Below are positions 50,301 to 58,885 of a stretch of DNA of 64,000 nucleotides, in pieces (within the stretch, counting starts at the first letter, position 1; each line of letters begins with the position of its first letter). Below the pieces are notes generated by a model that saw nothing but the letters and a program-made list of their open reading frames with translations, did not search any database and was not told the DNA's origin. Source of the stretch: Aulostomus chinensis (Eukaryota > Chordata > Actinopteri > Syngnathiformes > Aulostomidae); the NCBI GenBank assembly GCA_037954235.1, contig JBBMOA010000021.1:10364501-10428500 (forward strand). Direction: 5' to 3'. Made by a program: the position numbers and the translations under genes.

Positions 50301-52642
50301 TCTGTTCTTCCACTTAACCGTGCTTGCTCTTGTGTTTTGATCACTTCTGTAATTTAACCTTGTAGCCTCATTGGTTTAATGATGATAGACAGTCAGATAA
50401 CGAATCTCGGGCAACAACACCAGGAGACTGAACAACTACAACCACATCAATGGCTTTTCTTTTATGACGCTATAAAGCTGTTGGGTTTTTGTTTTTTTTT
50501 TGGGGGGGGGGGGTTTAGATGTAATGTGGGGGGAAAAAAACTTTAAATGTTGTCCTGTGTGTGGAGACAGCAGTAAACATATACAGCTGCTGTGTATTTT
50601 TCATTAAACCGAAGCTTTTTTGGCTTTGTTTATGCGGCAAGAGAGCAAGAGACGGACCATAAAGTGTCTGTATCACAACGGAACCAACCTTAGAGCACAA
50701 ATTCAGTAATATGTGCACACTAATTATTAATTTCACAGCAGGTTTTTTTTTTTTCCTTTTTTTAACGACAGCTCTTAGGTTTTTTTAACTGTCTTTAAAA
50801 GAGGAACATCCATTTAAATGGTGGAGTATTATAATCGAGGGTGATGGGAGAGCATTAGAAGGTCATCTGTGATACAAAGTCCTGATACGTGATATTTGAG
50901 AGACCTTTAAAGCTCTGAAAAAGAAAAAAAAAAACCATAACATATCCATCACAGGTGAAGGAAAACACCCAGGACCTTTCTGTCCTAAAACTTCAGCTGA
51001 GAAGATAAAGTTTGGATTGAATTCAAACGCTATGACAGGAAGAGCTGAGTGTTAAAGCTCATCCCTGCATATCGAACTCAAAAGGTGCTTCTGAATAAAT
51101 GGCTTTTGTTGGAAATTCCAGCAAAAATGCAAGGGTGTTCTTTTATTAATCCAGGGTCTATTGTGTTCACCTGGTCACAGAGGATCCCAGTGGAGCAGCA
51201 CATCCACAATTCCTGTGAGATCAAGCTAAGCGATGAGTTGCTGTTATTTCTGAGGCTAGCCAGTCAGCTGACGGGCCTGAGTTGACCCTCGGGATTATAA
51301 AAATATCTAAAAGTGAAGTAAAATGCATTACACGAGTAACCAACTCCTTACTCATTGTGTATAATTTTACGTGAGCAGTGGAGTGTGTGACAGTGCAGTA
51401 ACATCATAGCTGTGAGTGTAGCCATGGGGTGTGTGAGTAAGAACAGAAATCCCACCAGGTTCTTGCATTCTTTCACTGAACCTTGGTTTTTAAGTCTGAT
51501 TTATCAATGACTTTAATCGACCTGAAACACATCAGCTTTAAAGCAAAAAAAAAAAAGTGACTATTTGTAATTTTCTTTGCCTCTTATGATAATAAATTTA
51601 TCAACTTGAGGTTTTGGATTCGTTTATTCGGAGCAAAATATTCAAAAAATGTCTCTCTGGGCTCAATTAAATTGCAATGGGCATATTCATCCATTTATTT
51701 ATTTTATATTTCATGCACCAAATGAATAGTTTACTTGCAAAAAAAAAAACATGTCAAGGCCATTAAAAATAATAAATGTAATATTTAACATTTATAAAAT
51801 CTAGTTTGTTTTTTGGATCTTGGGCTTTTGCTTAAATGAGCTCTTCAAATGATGAAAGGAAACAGCTGATATCACTGAAGCTGCAGAACTGTTTTCTGAA
51901 GAGGAAATCTTTCAGAATCAAGACATTTTGCTCCCTCAGCTTTAGTGGCAAGATGTTTTGTCAAATCTTTCGCTGGTATTTTTTTCGGAGCAATCCTAAA
52001 AAGCAAAGCAGAGCATCTCTCCATCGTATCACTAAAATCTCAAGACTGTGTATCCAGTTTTGCTCTGACTGTGTAACACATATCAGGACAGCGATGCCTT
52101 GGGTCTCCTCCTCCTCATAGCCAGAAACATTACTGAACTGTTGACTCATCAACAAAAAAGAAAGAAAAGAAAACGAAACAGGACGTTAAATAAAGCTCAT
52201 GTTACGGGAGGTCTTATAATTCATCTTTGGGATTTCATCAAGTTTTGAAAATGATCCATCCAGAAGTACACGTGAGCATCTCCGCCCACACAAACAAACA
52301 AGAGGAACAATCACAAGGACACATCACTGCCTCCTGCTTCACTCTGTTGATGCTACCTAATTCAACATGAGGATTGGCATAGAATAAACCAGAATAACTA
52401 ACCCTAGCTTGGACAGATAAATACTCTGTGTGTGTGTGCCCACACTGGGGTCCACCGAGGCCATCGCAGCGTGGTTTTTCTATGATGAAACAGCAGTGAG
52501 AGGTGGCGGGCCAATAGAGTGGGCGATCAGGACACAAACTGTCTTTCTCCGCAAACAGCAGGATGAGATCTGTAGCTGGCAGCCACAGCGGCATCTATAC
52601 CTCCAGCACTTTCAACACAGACTTGCTTTGCAACGTCATAGC

Positions 52643-52678
<36 letters not shown>

Positions 52679-53631
52679 AAACACACTTATCTCTTTAAAT
52701 GCATCCAGTTAAAAGAACATGTGAGATAATTTGACAAAACATTCACTTGTTGTATCAAGTTATTTCAGTGGGCAATGATTACGGGCTAATGAAACCAAAA
52801 AAAAGTAGCAGTAGTGATGATGAGGAGGCAGCTATCATTAGCCTCCATCATCACACTCCCACAGAGGAGAGGTGTGCCCGCTCTGTAATGAGTTAGAGGT
52901 AGCAAACACCCATGAGTCCGACAATGAGAAGATGTAATTGCATACCACTTATTAGAGTTTCTTTAACCGTCTCAACTGAAATCCTTCATGACAGCAAACC
53001 AGCTGGATTGGCTAAAATCATGGCAGAAAAGAGCGTTGAGGTTTGTGTTGAGGTGTTGTCAAATAACACAAGCAAAAAGACCAGCAGCCTACAGTGCTCA
53101 ATAGAAAGTGACCTTATCAGACGTTAAGGTGTGACGATGCTTTCACAGTTGAAGTAAAAGTGACAGTAAGTTAGATGTGTAAAATATAGTTTCATTTTAT
53201 TACGAGATGCACGTGACTTTTTTTCTCATCTAAAGCCACAAGAAATCCGTGAAACCCAACAAAACACACTCAAAACTAATAAAATTCAAGGAATATTTTT
53301 TGCAAGCGCTTGACACCAGCTGTCAATCATCCTAATTTTACGGAAGTGTTTTTGCACGGGGGAAACTTGGCCGATGCCCCCGCTGCTCTAATCGGTTTCT
53401 CCCCTTCAAGAGCTCGCAGCAGGACGGCTGCCGATGGAGCAATTAAAACCTCTCTCCTAATCCAGCCTCCCCTGATGCTAAAAGACCAGAAACAACTCTT
53501 CTTCTTCTTCCTCCACTATCACCTCCTCCTCCTCCTCGCTAGTCAGCAAGTGCAACAGTACTCACCCCCAGTTTCTTACTCCGTATCCTTACGTATCCCT
53601 GTTTGACTATGTCGTTGAAGTTGGAAGCCAT
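9165..53631 (-). CDS. dok6: Docking protein 6 (dok6), complete, 8 coding exons
   Basis: DOK6 is a cytoplasmic membrane-recruited adaptor of the DOK4/5/6 group that binds phosphorylated receptor tyrosine kinases such as RET and TrkC and supports neurite growth (family knowledge). Minus-strand coding exons are 53631-53566, 28844-28737, 24049-23935, 20421-20302, 15601-15412, 15046-14908, 13462-13357 and 9322-9165, totalling 1002 nt (333 residues; human is about 331). The start MASNFNDIVKQGYVRIRSKK is the family N-terminus. The PH domain spans about 8-112, with ELHNVKNITRMPRETKKHAV. The IRS-type PTB domain spans about 132-237, with ERFNVYLMPTPNLDIYGECT and the arginine-rich SSLRRYGRDSTWFTFESGR. 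The tail has RSAYWQHITRQNSVG and RAQTFPSF. All introns are GT-AG with phases 0,0,1,1,2,0,1. DOK5 or DOK4 are the alternatives; the neighbours rttn and cd226 decide for dok6. Confidence 0.95.
10077..10111. repeat. (CA)n microsatellite
   Basis: About 17 CA units in dok6 intron 7. Confidence 0.95.
12877..12902. repeat. (CA)n microsatellite
   Basis: About 13 CA units in dok6 intron 7. Shorter GT and CA runs follow at about 13007 and 13045. Confidence 0.95.
13357..13462 (-). CDS. dok6: dok6 exon 7: proximal tail
   Basis: The acceptor is TTTTCAG and the donor is CAAG|GTACAG. It encodes IHSREMLTKSISLPRSAYWQ then HITRQNSVGDLYSYQ, matching the conserved SISLPRSAYW and NSVG.LYS blocks of DOK5/6. Confidence 0.93.
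13800..13880. repeat. G/A-rich purine tract with GGAT repeats
   Basis: The plus strand is nearly all purine, with G9, GGAAGGAAGG and (GGAT)3-4 segments, in dok6 intron 6. Confidence 0.85.
14184..14844. repeat. Three tandem hairpin units in dok6 intron 6
   Basis: Each unit has a left arm like TTAGCCCTCATTTTAGTCTT and a right arm like AAGACTAAATTGAGGGCTAA. Units are 14184-14320, 14464-14601 and 14731-14844, with left arms 280 and 267 bp apart. CTCATTCAT(A/G)AA-type motifs (as GGCCTCATTCATAAAA at 14411) occur between units, and the complement TTTTATGAATGAGGCC closes the array at 14863-14878. The structure suggests a MITE-like element that was amplified in tandem. Confidence 0.75.
14908..15046 (-). 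CDS. dok6: dok6 exon 6: end of PTB domain
   Basis: The acceptor is TGGCGCAG and the donor is CAG|GTCCGT. It encodes MCDTGEGLFTFQTREGEMIY and the C-terminal helix SATLAIAQQHERMMEEMEKS. Confidence 0.95.
15059..15080. repeat. (CA)n microsatellite in dok6 intron 5
   Basis: About 11 CA units start 12 bp upstream of the exon 6 acceptor, inside its polypyrimidine/branch region when read on the minus strand (GT units). The rest of this 365-bp intron shows nothing else. Confidence 0.93.
15412..15601 (-). CDS. dok6: dok6 exon 5: core of the PTB (IRS-type) domain
   Basis: The acceptor is TTTTCAG and the donor is AAG|GTGTGT. It encodes ERFNVYLMPTPNLDIYGECT through WPLSSLRRYGRDSTWFTFE. This is the most conserved stretch, holding the phosphotyrosine-binding arginines. 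Confidence 0.96.
17937..18332. repeat. 14-bp target-site duplication around the V-SINE
   Basis: Identical copies of TACAGCTGGGGACA lie on both sides of the SINE, at 17937-17950 and 18319-18332. Confidence 0.95.
17951..18318 (+). mobile_element. V-SINE, full length, nested in the LINE
   Basis: It starts GGGTGGCACGGTGCTGCAGT with a tRNA-derived head; a B-box GGTTCAAGCC lies at 18006-18015. The conserved central domain reads TCTGTGTGGAGTCTGCATGT and CTTCCTCCCACAGTCCAAAG, and the element ends in (GGAT)n. Exact 14-bp duplications TACAGCTGGGGACA at 17937-17950 and 18319-18332 bound it and prove insertion into the pre-existing LINE. Confidence 0.93.
19491..19522. repeat. (CA)n microsatellite
   Basis: 16 CA units in dok6 intron 4. 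Confidence 0.95.
20302..20421 (-). CDS. dok6: dok6 exon 4: end of PH domain and interdomain link
   Basis: The acceptor is CATGCAG and the donor is ACG|GTGAGT. It encodes ELDAEEWCKLLCVECLGSRL and then NDISLGEPDLLAAGVQREQN. The AEEWCK block is the final PH helix. Confidence 0.95.
20422..23934 (-). other. dok6 intron 3
   Basis: This is 3.5 kb of intron. A CA run lies at 20454-20476 and A-runs near 21140, 21230 and 22660. No other exon, mobile element or clear inverted repeat is seen. Confidence 0.7.
23935..24049 (-). CDS. dok6: dok6 exon 3: PH domain
   Basis: The acceptor is CTCCTCAG and the donor is TCAG|GTCAGC. It encodes ITELHNVKNITRMPRETKK and continues to DDTSKTFSCES. Confidence 0.95.
24050..28736 (-). 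other. dok6 intron 2
   Basis: This is 4.7 kb of intron. It has a G14 run near 24438, a GAAA/GAGA tract with a duplicated AAGAGGTGCAGAGAGAG unit at 25378-25460, and several long A-runs (26160, 26560, 27295). No coding exon is recognised. Confidence 0.7.
25378..25460. repeat. GA-rich tract with duplicated unit
   Basis: AAGAGGTGCAGAGAGAGAAA occurs twice head-to-tail and passes into (GA)n/(GAAA)n, all purine on the plus strand apart from TGC. Confidence 0.9.
28737..28844 (-). CDS. dok6: dok6 exon 2: PH domain
   Basis: The acceptor is TTATCAG and the donor is AAG|GTGAAC, with phase 0 at both ends. It encodes IFRRCWLVFKKASSKGPRRL and then EKYPDEKAAYFRSFHK. Confidence 0.95.
29556..29643. repeat. 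Long (CA)n microsatellite
   Basis: About 44 CA units, the longest pure dinucleotide array in the window. Confidence 0.97.
31810..32060 (+). other. Exon-like open frame of unknown identity in dok6 intron 1
   Basis: An acceptor-like CTTTTAAATCAG is followed by 83 codons without a stop and then a donor-like GG|GTAGCA. The translation includes DLDDYTIIFCFPSKIECLSA and HAYSNQIEKIILKNGDTD. It is Cys-rich and not low-complexity. I do not recognise it, there is no ATG start in frame, and no partner exon was found nearby. It could be chance, a decayed transposon protein or a cryptic exon. Confidence 0.2.
32539..32588. repeat. (CA)n microsatellite
   Basis: About 24 CA units in dok6 intron 1. Confidence 0.96.
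35978..36264 (+). mobile_element. V-SINE, 5'-truncated copy
   Basis: It begins within the central domain (TCTGTGTGGAGTCTGCATGT), lacks the tRNA-derived head, and ends in (GGAT)n. It shares a TCAAGAGGGGACGAGGCTGA block with the copy at 17951, so both belong to the same subfamily. No target-site duplication is visible. Confidence 0.9.
37120..37260. promoter_or_regulatory. Candidate conserved enhancer-like block
   Basis: This is a repeat-free stretch with CAGTTAATCATAGATTAG, a GGCCATTCCAAAT segment and CAAGTAATCACTG, meaning several TAAT/ATTA-type homeodomain sites in 90 bp. Conservation cannot be seen from one sequence, so this is an inference from motif density. Confidence 0.25.
38075..38500. 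mobile_element. Long inverted-repeat (foldback/MITE-like) element
   Basis: The left arm includes AAATGGGCTTATTTGTCATC, AGAGCCAGAAGAGATAGA and GGGAAGTGTTAGCATACTGC. The reverse complement of the right arm reads AAATACGCTTATATGCCATC, AGAGCCAGACAAAAGATAGA and GGGAAGTGTTAGCATACCTC. Arms are about 150 bp with a diverged centre, and the whole is about 425 bp. Confidence 0.75.
39385..39447. repeat. ACACTCAACGCAC minisatellite
   Basis: ACACTCAACGCACACACTCA repeats with a period of about 14 bp, three to four copies merging into CA repeats. Confidence 0.88.
39860..40000. promoter_or_regulatory. Candidate conserved enhancer-like block
   Basis: It contains GAGATTAATTACCATTAG, TTGATTATCATATAAATA and AAAGATTGTG within about 80 bp, a dense cluster of homeodomain/POU-like and HMG-like cores in repeat-free sequence. 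Function is inferred only. Confidence 0.28.
40582..40622. repeat. (GT)n microsatellite with GC interruptions
   Basis: About 20 GT units with two TGCG interruptions. Confidence 0.95.
41268..41324. repeat. (GT)n microsatellite
   Basis: About 28 GT units in dok6 intron 1. Confidence 0.97.
42000..42130. promoter_or_regulatory. Candidate conserved enhancer-like block
   Basis: Repeat-free sequence with TCAAGGTCAAGGTG (nuclear-receptor half sites), ACATTAATAATACAG and GAACAATTAGTG. Motif clustering suggests, but does not show, regulatory function. Confidence 0.22.
44594..44633. repeat. (C)15-(CA)n compound tract
   Basis: Fifteen C residues pass into about 12 AC units. Confidence 0.95.
45373..45391. 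repeat. Poly-C run (C19)
   Basis: Nineteen C residues in dok6 intron 1. Length from assembly may be unreliable. Confidence 0.93.
47130..47410. repeat. Two-copy tandem repeat, period about 161 bp
   Basis: GAGGGAATTTCTTCAAATTTGGCA at 47134 recurs diverged at 47295, followed in both copies by an ACATCCACTGGGACTC-like block and AAGGTC runs. The wording matches a very common fish interspersed tandem repeat with GGAATTTCTTCAA and AAGGTCAAGGTCA blocks. Confidence 0.7.
48560..48790. repeat. Homopurine-biased tract
   Basis: About 230 bp are dominated by G and A on the plus strand with very few pyrimidines, for example GACAGGAGGGGAGAGGAGGG. Long runs of this kind can form triplex DNA. Confidence 0.85.
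52645..52673. repeat. (CA)n microsatellite
   Basis: About 14 CA units in dok6 intron 1. Confidence 0.95.
53566..53631 (-). CDS. dok6: dok6 exon 1: start of PH domain
   Basis: The ATG sits in a strong context (CTCACCATGGC). It encodes MASNFNDIVKQGYVRIRSKK then LG, followed by donor GTGAGT in phase 0. Confidence 0.95.
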
Positions 53632-54080
53632 GGTGAGGGGGAAGCGGAGAGCTCCCTGTAGAAGGGAGGGAGAGGGGCTGAAATTAAACAACCTTTTTTT
53701 TTTTTTTTCCTTTGTCGTGGAGCGAAAATATTTTTTTTTAAAAGAAGCTCACTCGGTTAGACACCCAGCGGGAAGAAAACGAGCTGCGGACAACCTGCTC
53801 CTGTGTCAGCGCTCAGGCTGGCCGGCTTCAGCTGCACGATCCATCCGGGAGAGGAGGGAGATACCATTCGTCAGCTGATTGAGTGGAGCCGAGAGAGAAG
53901 AGAGGAGAGAGGAGAGGAGAGGAGAAGCGCGCTTCCTGGACCACACCATCCTTGAAACCAGGGAGGGGGAGGGGGGTGTCATTAAATCAACTTGATGTTT
54001 TTATCCCGCGAACAAAAGCACACCACTTAAACTCTCACGCTTGACATATTCCCTCAGTTTTTCATTATTTATATACGTTC
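53632..54080 (-). promoter_or_regulatory. dok6: dok6 5'UTR and promoter region
   Basis: On the minus strand, upstream of the ATG at 53631, lie a T-run, a CpG-containing stretch and a pyrimidine-rich CTCTCC repeat (plus 53890-53930). A TATATAAA hexamer-type box lies at plus 54068-54075, which would put a start near 54040 and a 5'UTR of about 400 nt. The TATA assignment is speculative, since CpG-rich promoters without TATA are usual for such genes. Confidence 0.4.
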
Positions 54081-54845
54081 GCTGTGTTGTTTTTTTTTTT
54101 TTTTACAGAATTTCAGGAAATCTCTACTTCTTATTTTGACAAGCACCAAAGGACGCTGTTTTTGGCCAACTGTCACTTATGAGAAATTCCTCCAGTAACG
54201 TTATATTAATATGTTCAGGCAGTTGAAAATGTAATAAAGGTCGTTATTTGGAAGATACCACTTGCTAGCGAAGAGTGACAACATTTAGGCGGTAAAGTGT
54301 TGAAAACCAGTTGTTCCCTTGAACTCCTCAGGTCTACATTTCATCAGTCTCTCAGTTATGCTGTGTTTGTTTTACCTTGGAATTTAGAGGTCGGAATTGG
54401 GGGTGACATCACACCTTTTTGACCGTTTTTAAATCTAACAAGCAGGGGAAAGTTACAAAAAAAATTCACATACTGTAGTTTATGTCTCCATACCAGTAAA
54501 GAACAACACTACACAGTATTTTACGCATACAAACATGGCAACACGACATGTGCGGCTGAAAATGTGACACAATTTTAAAAAGTGTTTGAAAACATCATAT
54601 TTTAAAACAGTTTACCCTCTTGATGCTATTTTGAATTATGATATCGAGGTCTGTCAGGTTTCCAACAGTTAGCCTACAACATGTTAAGTAGCTAGCTTTC
54701 CAAAAGGCCAGCATGTTGACAACAGAAAAACTACCTAGAGTATATGACTGATAAAGAACTGTAAAGTCTCGGTTAACATAGATGCTGATGGATAACCCCT
54801 TGAGAGGAGTGTGCTCATTTTTGAGGGGGTTTGACAATTGTTATA

Positions 54846-55059
54846 GAGCCCTCTTACAGCAGCCATTTTGACATGTCATTGAAGGGTAAACAGGTGTAAT
54901 TAATAAAACTAATTATGGTCCCTTTCTATTTCGTGTGTCACATCGATTGAGCAAGGCAGCATGCGCTGGCAAATGAATCAGGGGTATAATTAATGGGCTT
55001 CATTACACCTGCATTTGCCCTGCAGTGACATGCCAAAATGGCTCCTGCTGAGAGGGCCT
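54846..55059. mobile_element. MITE with about 90-bp inverted repeats
   Basis: The left arm reads AGCCATTTTGACATGTCATT then GAAGGGTAAACAGGTGTAAT. The reverse complement of the right arm reads AGCCATTTTGGCATGTCACT then GCAGGGCAAATGCAGGTGTA. The element is about 214 bp with a small centre and no coding capacity. Flanks show TATA on both sides, a possible target duplication. Confidence 0.8.
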
Positions 55060-56882
55060 GTATATATGACTTAGACATGTTCAGAGCCATGTCGAGTGAC
55101 CCAAAGCTTCATCTAGGGTTCTTAAAACTAAATTTTCCTATTGGGATTCCTAGCTGGAGATGCATTCAGTGTACTCTCCAAACTTAGAAGCTGGAAGATT
55201 CCCAATTGTTAACTGTTGTCCTTAATCATCATCATTGCATGATTGCTTTAGGAGGTGAGTTAATTCCTCTTAAATCCACCATGTTGCTGCTGCTCTTAGG
55301 GTGACCACAACAACCAGCATCCCCTCTGAATTTATAAGAACATAGATGATGTAGATTAGGAAGAAATTTTTGAGGGAAGAGACGGAACAGACACTGATGG
55401 AAATGATTGGACTTGAAGAAAATCTTACCTGGACCCCATTCGAAGAAACAACGGGCAAGCTCGAAGAAGCAGTCATCCAATATATTTTATGGTGAAGGCT
55501 GTGAAAGTGAGTAGTCGTGCGCCTCCAGATGATGTTATGGACCCAGACAGACAGGATTTCATTTTATGTATCTGGGACTTCCATAACAGCATCAACACTT
55601 TTGCCATGGCAGCCTGAAACATTTATCTATGGAGGCAAGCCTGGTCTTCATTGCTGCTCTGGATGAGAAGGATGGATAGTTGTGGGTTAATTACATCTGG
55701 TGTAACTTAATTTTCATTGTTGGGACTCCAGACTGAATCCGAATGCTTCTTTATGATCTTAACTACGGATCAATCATGAATAACCATCAGCATTACAAAC
55801 TTTGAGTTTTAAAAGTTTTAGTCTTAAAAATAATTAAGCATGGTTACTTTTACAAGGGAACAATTGATAAACCTACAGACTGTTGAATTTGTTGTTGTTG
55901 TTTTTTTTAAACTACCCAGTAAAAGGAAAGGACTAAACAATACAGCTTCGGCATACAGAGTGTGGTCAAATACTACCTTTTCTGGCAGCTCTTATGTCAG
56001 TGAAATCGGAAGTAACCATTCAAATAAGAAAATATGCAAATGTACAAGAGAGCTCATTGTTGCGGCTAATTTGCAACACACTTTGTACCTTGCCTTTTGG
56101 TTATTACCTGTCTGAGTATGAATATAATTTCCATATTTTTCACCCAGACAGCCTGCTAATAAGAAAATACAAGTCTAGATTGCCAGTGCGCGCGTGTGCG
56201 CGTGTGTGTGTGTGTGTGTGTTTAAGTGCGTGTGTGAGCACCGTGTGTTTTCATTATTAGGCGGGCATGATTTGATGTTGTTTGATTTGTTGAATAATAA
56301 AACCGGTGTAGTCCAGTGGCCTATTAAATGATCAAATAAATTCAAAGAAAAGCAGACTGTACAAAAGCTCATAACCACGGCCTACAGCTTGTATAGACAC
56401 AAAGATGCAGAATGGCAATCAAAAAGCAGTGAAAATAAAAATGATCCCTGCCAAAGGGAAGGGCGTTGTGAAAGGCTCAATTGCGGTCAAATCCTTCATA
56501 TTAGAAAGCAGATGGTGAGGAACCGTTCTCAAAATGTACAGAGGAGAAATGGCTTACATAATGGTTTAATAATACAAATACTTTCTTTCTAAAGATCAAA
56601 TATCGTTCCAATCTAACAACAAGAGAGCATCACCAATTAATGTACTGTCCAAACATTTTCCATGAATGCTCAAGCACGGCCTGTCATTTGTAGCTCAGTG
56701 CAATAGACCTTTTATTCATGTTTATTTATTGATTTATTTGTATTGTTGTTGTTGTTGTTGTTTTAAATACAAAAGAACACGTTTCTGCTTTTAGTGATTT
56801 TGTTCGGTGTGACACAGATGGAAGTGCTCTTCTGGCAAGACTCAGCTTTTGAGTCCAGAGGTAGAACTCTGTTTGTTGTTGT

Positions 56883-56885
<3 letters not shown>

Positions 56886-56942
<57 letters not shown>

Positions 56943-57012
56943 TGCTCGCCCGTGTGTGTGTGTGTGTGTGTGTGTGAGTGCTCGCCCGTGTGTGTGTGTG
57001 TGCGCGCACGTG
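56886..57012. repeat. (GT)n array with two GAGTGCTCGCCC inserts
   Basis: About 27 GT units, then GAGTGCTCGCCC, about 11 GT units, GAGTGCTCGCCC again, and a further GT/GCGC run. The insert-plus-GT unit is duplicated, giving a short minisatellite inside a microsatellite. Confidence 0.95.
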
Positions 57013-57689
57013 CGTATGTCATATTCACATATTCACAAGGGCACACGAAACAACAAGCTGCCACCCTTCCTTCAAACAAACAGCTTGTCTTTGATAGTCT
57101 TCACATCTCTCTGGAAGTGTCCTCAAATTTCAGACTTGTCAAAGCTGTTTTGTCTTCATAATCCGCTTTTGTACAACGTGGCCTGTTTCCATTCCCACTA
57201 CCTCATCATCCTCTCTCACAGAAAAACAATGCTGACAGCAGCAATGTCTTTTCATTGCATTAACTCATTACCGAGATCTGACTGAGTTTTATGCCATGAT
57301 ACAACACCAAAAAAAGAGAAAAGAAGGGAAACAAAGTAGTCTGGGCAGGTACAAAGGCTGCATGCTCACTGCATGCTCACCAACATATGGTCCTGACATA
57401 CATGAATGGCTGCCAACAAGGTCAGCTGTGTGGAGACTCATTCAAGAGCAGAGAGACCTTCATCAAGGTCAAAGCAGCCCATGTCTGCTTGGCTGTGTAA
57501 AACACATCTTTTCTAATATGACAGTTAATCAGGTTTTGACCTCATAATCATAAACACCGCATGTGAGATCCTCTGCTTGGATAGCATTTGGTCCTGATGC
57601 GAGCCACGTTTGGGCCGAACAATCATTGTTATTGTATCTATGATGATTAATTCTAGGGGGAAATGGTGCTATCCACCCCTTAAAAGTGG

Positions 57690-58090
57690 GTTCATTGTTT
57701 ATTTAGCCCTTACTAAAGGGAAAACAAACTTTAACTTCTTGATGGTCGGGTGAGGTTTTAAAATTGCCTTTGCATGAGGCGCTTAGTTTGCCTCAGTGCT
57801 ATTTGGCAAGGGCAAACAGCTGAATAATTAACACGTTCTAAAAAGATAAGCAGAGGTAAATAAGTGGAAGGAGGAGATAGAGTGCAATAGAGGGAGAGAG
57901 AGATGCATCTCCATACTTAGTTGTTTGCCAGGTAAGCATTTTCACATGTGGGCGGAGGATAGAAAAAGAGATCACACAGGCAGAGTTATGGTAATGTTCT
58001 GCTCGGGGTGCCTGTACGCCAGCGTTTTACAGCAACCCGTATCAGCCTGATATGTTAATAGGCACAATGGGATTTGGCTTTGATTAAATG
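57690..58090. promoter_or_regulatory. Candidate conserved upstream enhancer block
   Basis: Mostly repeat-free sequence with a CTTTGCATGAGG POU-like site, TTGGCAAGGGCAAA (NF1-like), CAGCTGAATAATTAA, and further right ACAATGGG (SOX-like) beside GGCTTTGATTAAA (TCF-like plus homeodomain). Function is inferred from motif density alone. Confidence 0.28.
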
Positions 58091-58794
58091 TCAATGCCTG
58101 GAGGAGAAAAAACTAGAGTAGGAAGGAGGAGAAAAAAAGAATTGCCCATTTCTCAGAATAAGAGATGTGGGCTGTTCTGGCCTCAGCCGGTCCTTGGCCA
58201 TGCATGCAAGGAGGACATTGTAGTTCCATAATACAGGACAGCTAAGGTTGTATGTAGTCCCAAAGGATGCAGCCATGACATGTTTGTGATTTACTCATAC
58301 ATAACGTAATGTAAAAGTGGTTGGAGGGTCTCTCTGTCCTTCTCCAGAGGGTGAATCGTGAGAGTGGGCAATTGGAGAGAGTCCTTTACTTCCAATTCCA
58401 AATGAGGAGTGTTCCGAGTCGAGCGTATAAGCCTATTACAAGGGTTTCTCGCATTACCAAATTAACAAAAAAGATCTCAGAAGAGCTGAGGATGAGATTT
58501 AATTTCAAGCAGTATGTCTGCTTGAGCAAATTAATTTGCAAAGTAATTACCAGATACACCTTTCATTGTTGTTCAATTCTAGCTTATGGAACCTGGTCTA
58601 ACAGAAATATGTGAACTGACCATGACCCCTTAAAACCACATTACGTGGTGGTGGCATGACATCTGTTGAAGTCACATGCCAGACGGACATAATGCCAGCA
58701 GACAGTCAGCCAGGATCCCTTTTTTTTTTCCATGATTGCCAGACAAAATCCCTGGTTCAACAAAACAGCACTTTGGGTGATGGCTACTGAGGCT

Positions 58795-58885
58795 GATACC
58801 ATTGAGTGTTTGGCCCAAATGTGGCCCACTTCAGAGCCAGAAGTACCAAACGTGGCCCAGCTCAAGCCCAAGTGCGACTGCTATC
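58795..58885. repeat. GTGGCCCA-type repeat relic
   Basis: Repeated blocks CCCAAATGTGGCCCACTTCA and CCAAACGTGGCCCAGCTCA are about 45 bp apart, resembling a common fish repeat built on (A/C)TGTGGCCCA units. Confidence 0.5.

Larger units (their letters stand above)
28845..53565 (-). other. dok6 intron 1 (24.7 kb)
   Basis: This very long first intron carries most of the repeats listed separately, a truncated V-SINE, an inverted-repeat element and several AT-rich, low-repeat blocks with clusters of homeodomain-type motifs. No nested gene is recognised on either strand. One exon-like open frame at 31810-32060 is noted separately. Confidence 0.75.

Noticed and set aside
56794..57285. 163-codon open frame on the plus strand
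   Set aside because: Most of it translates the GT microsatellite (Val-Cys repeats). No homology or splice context.
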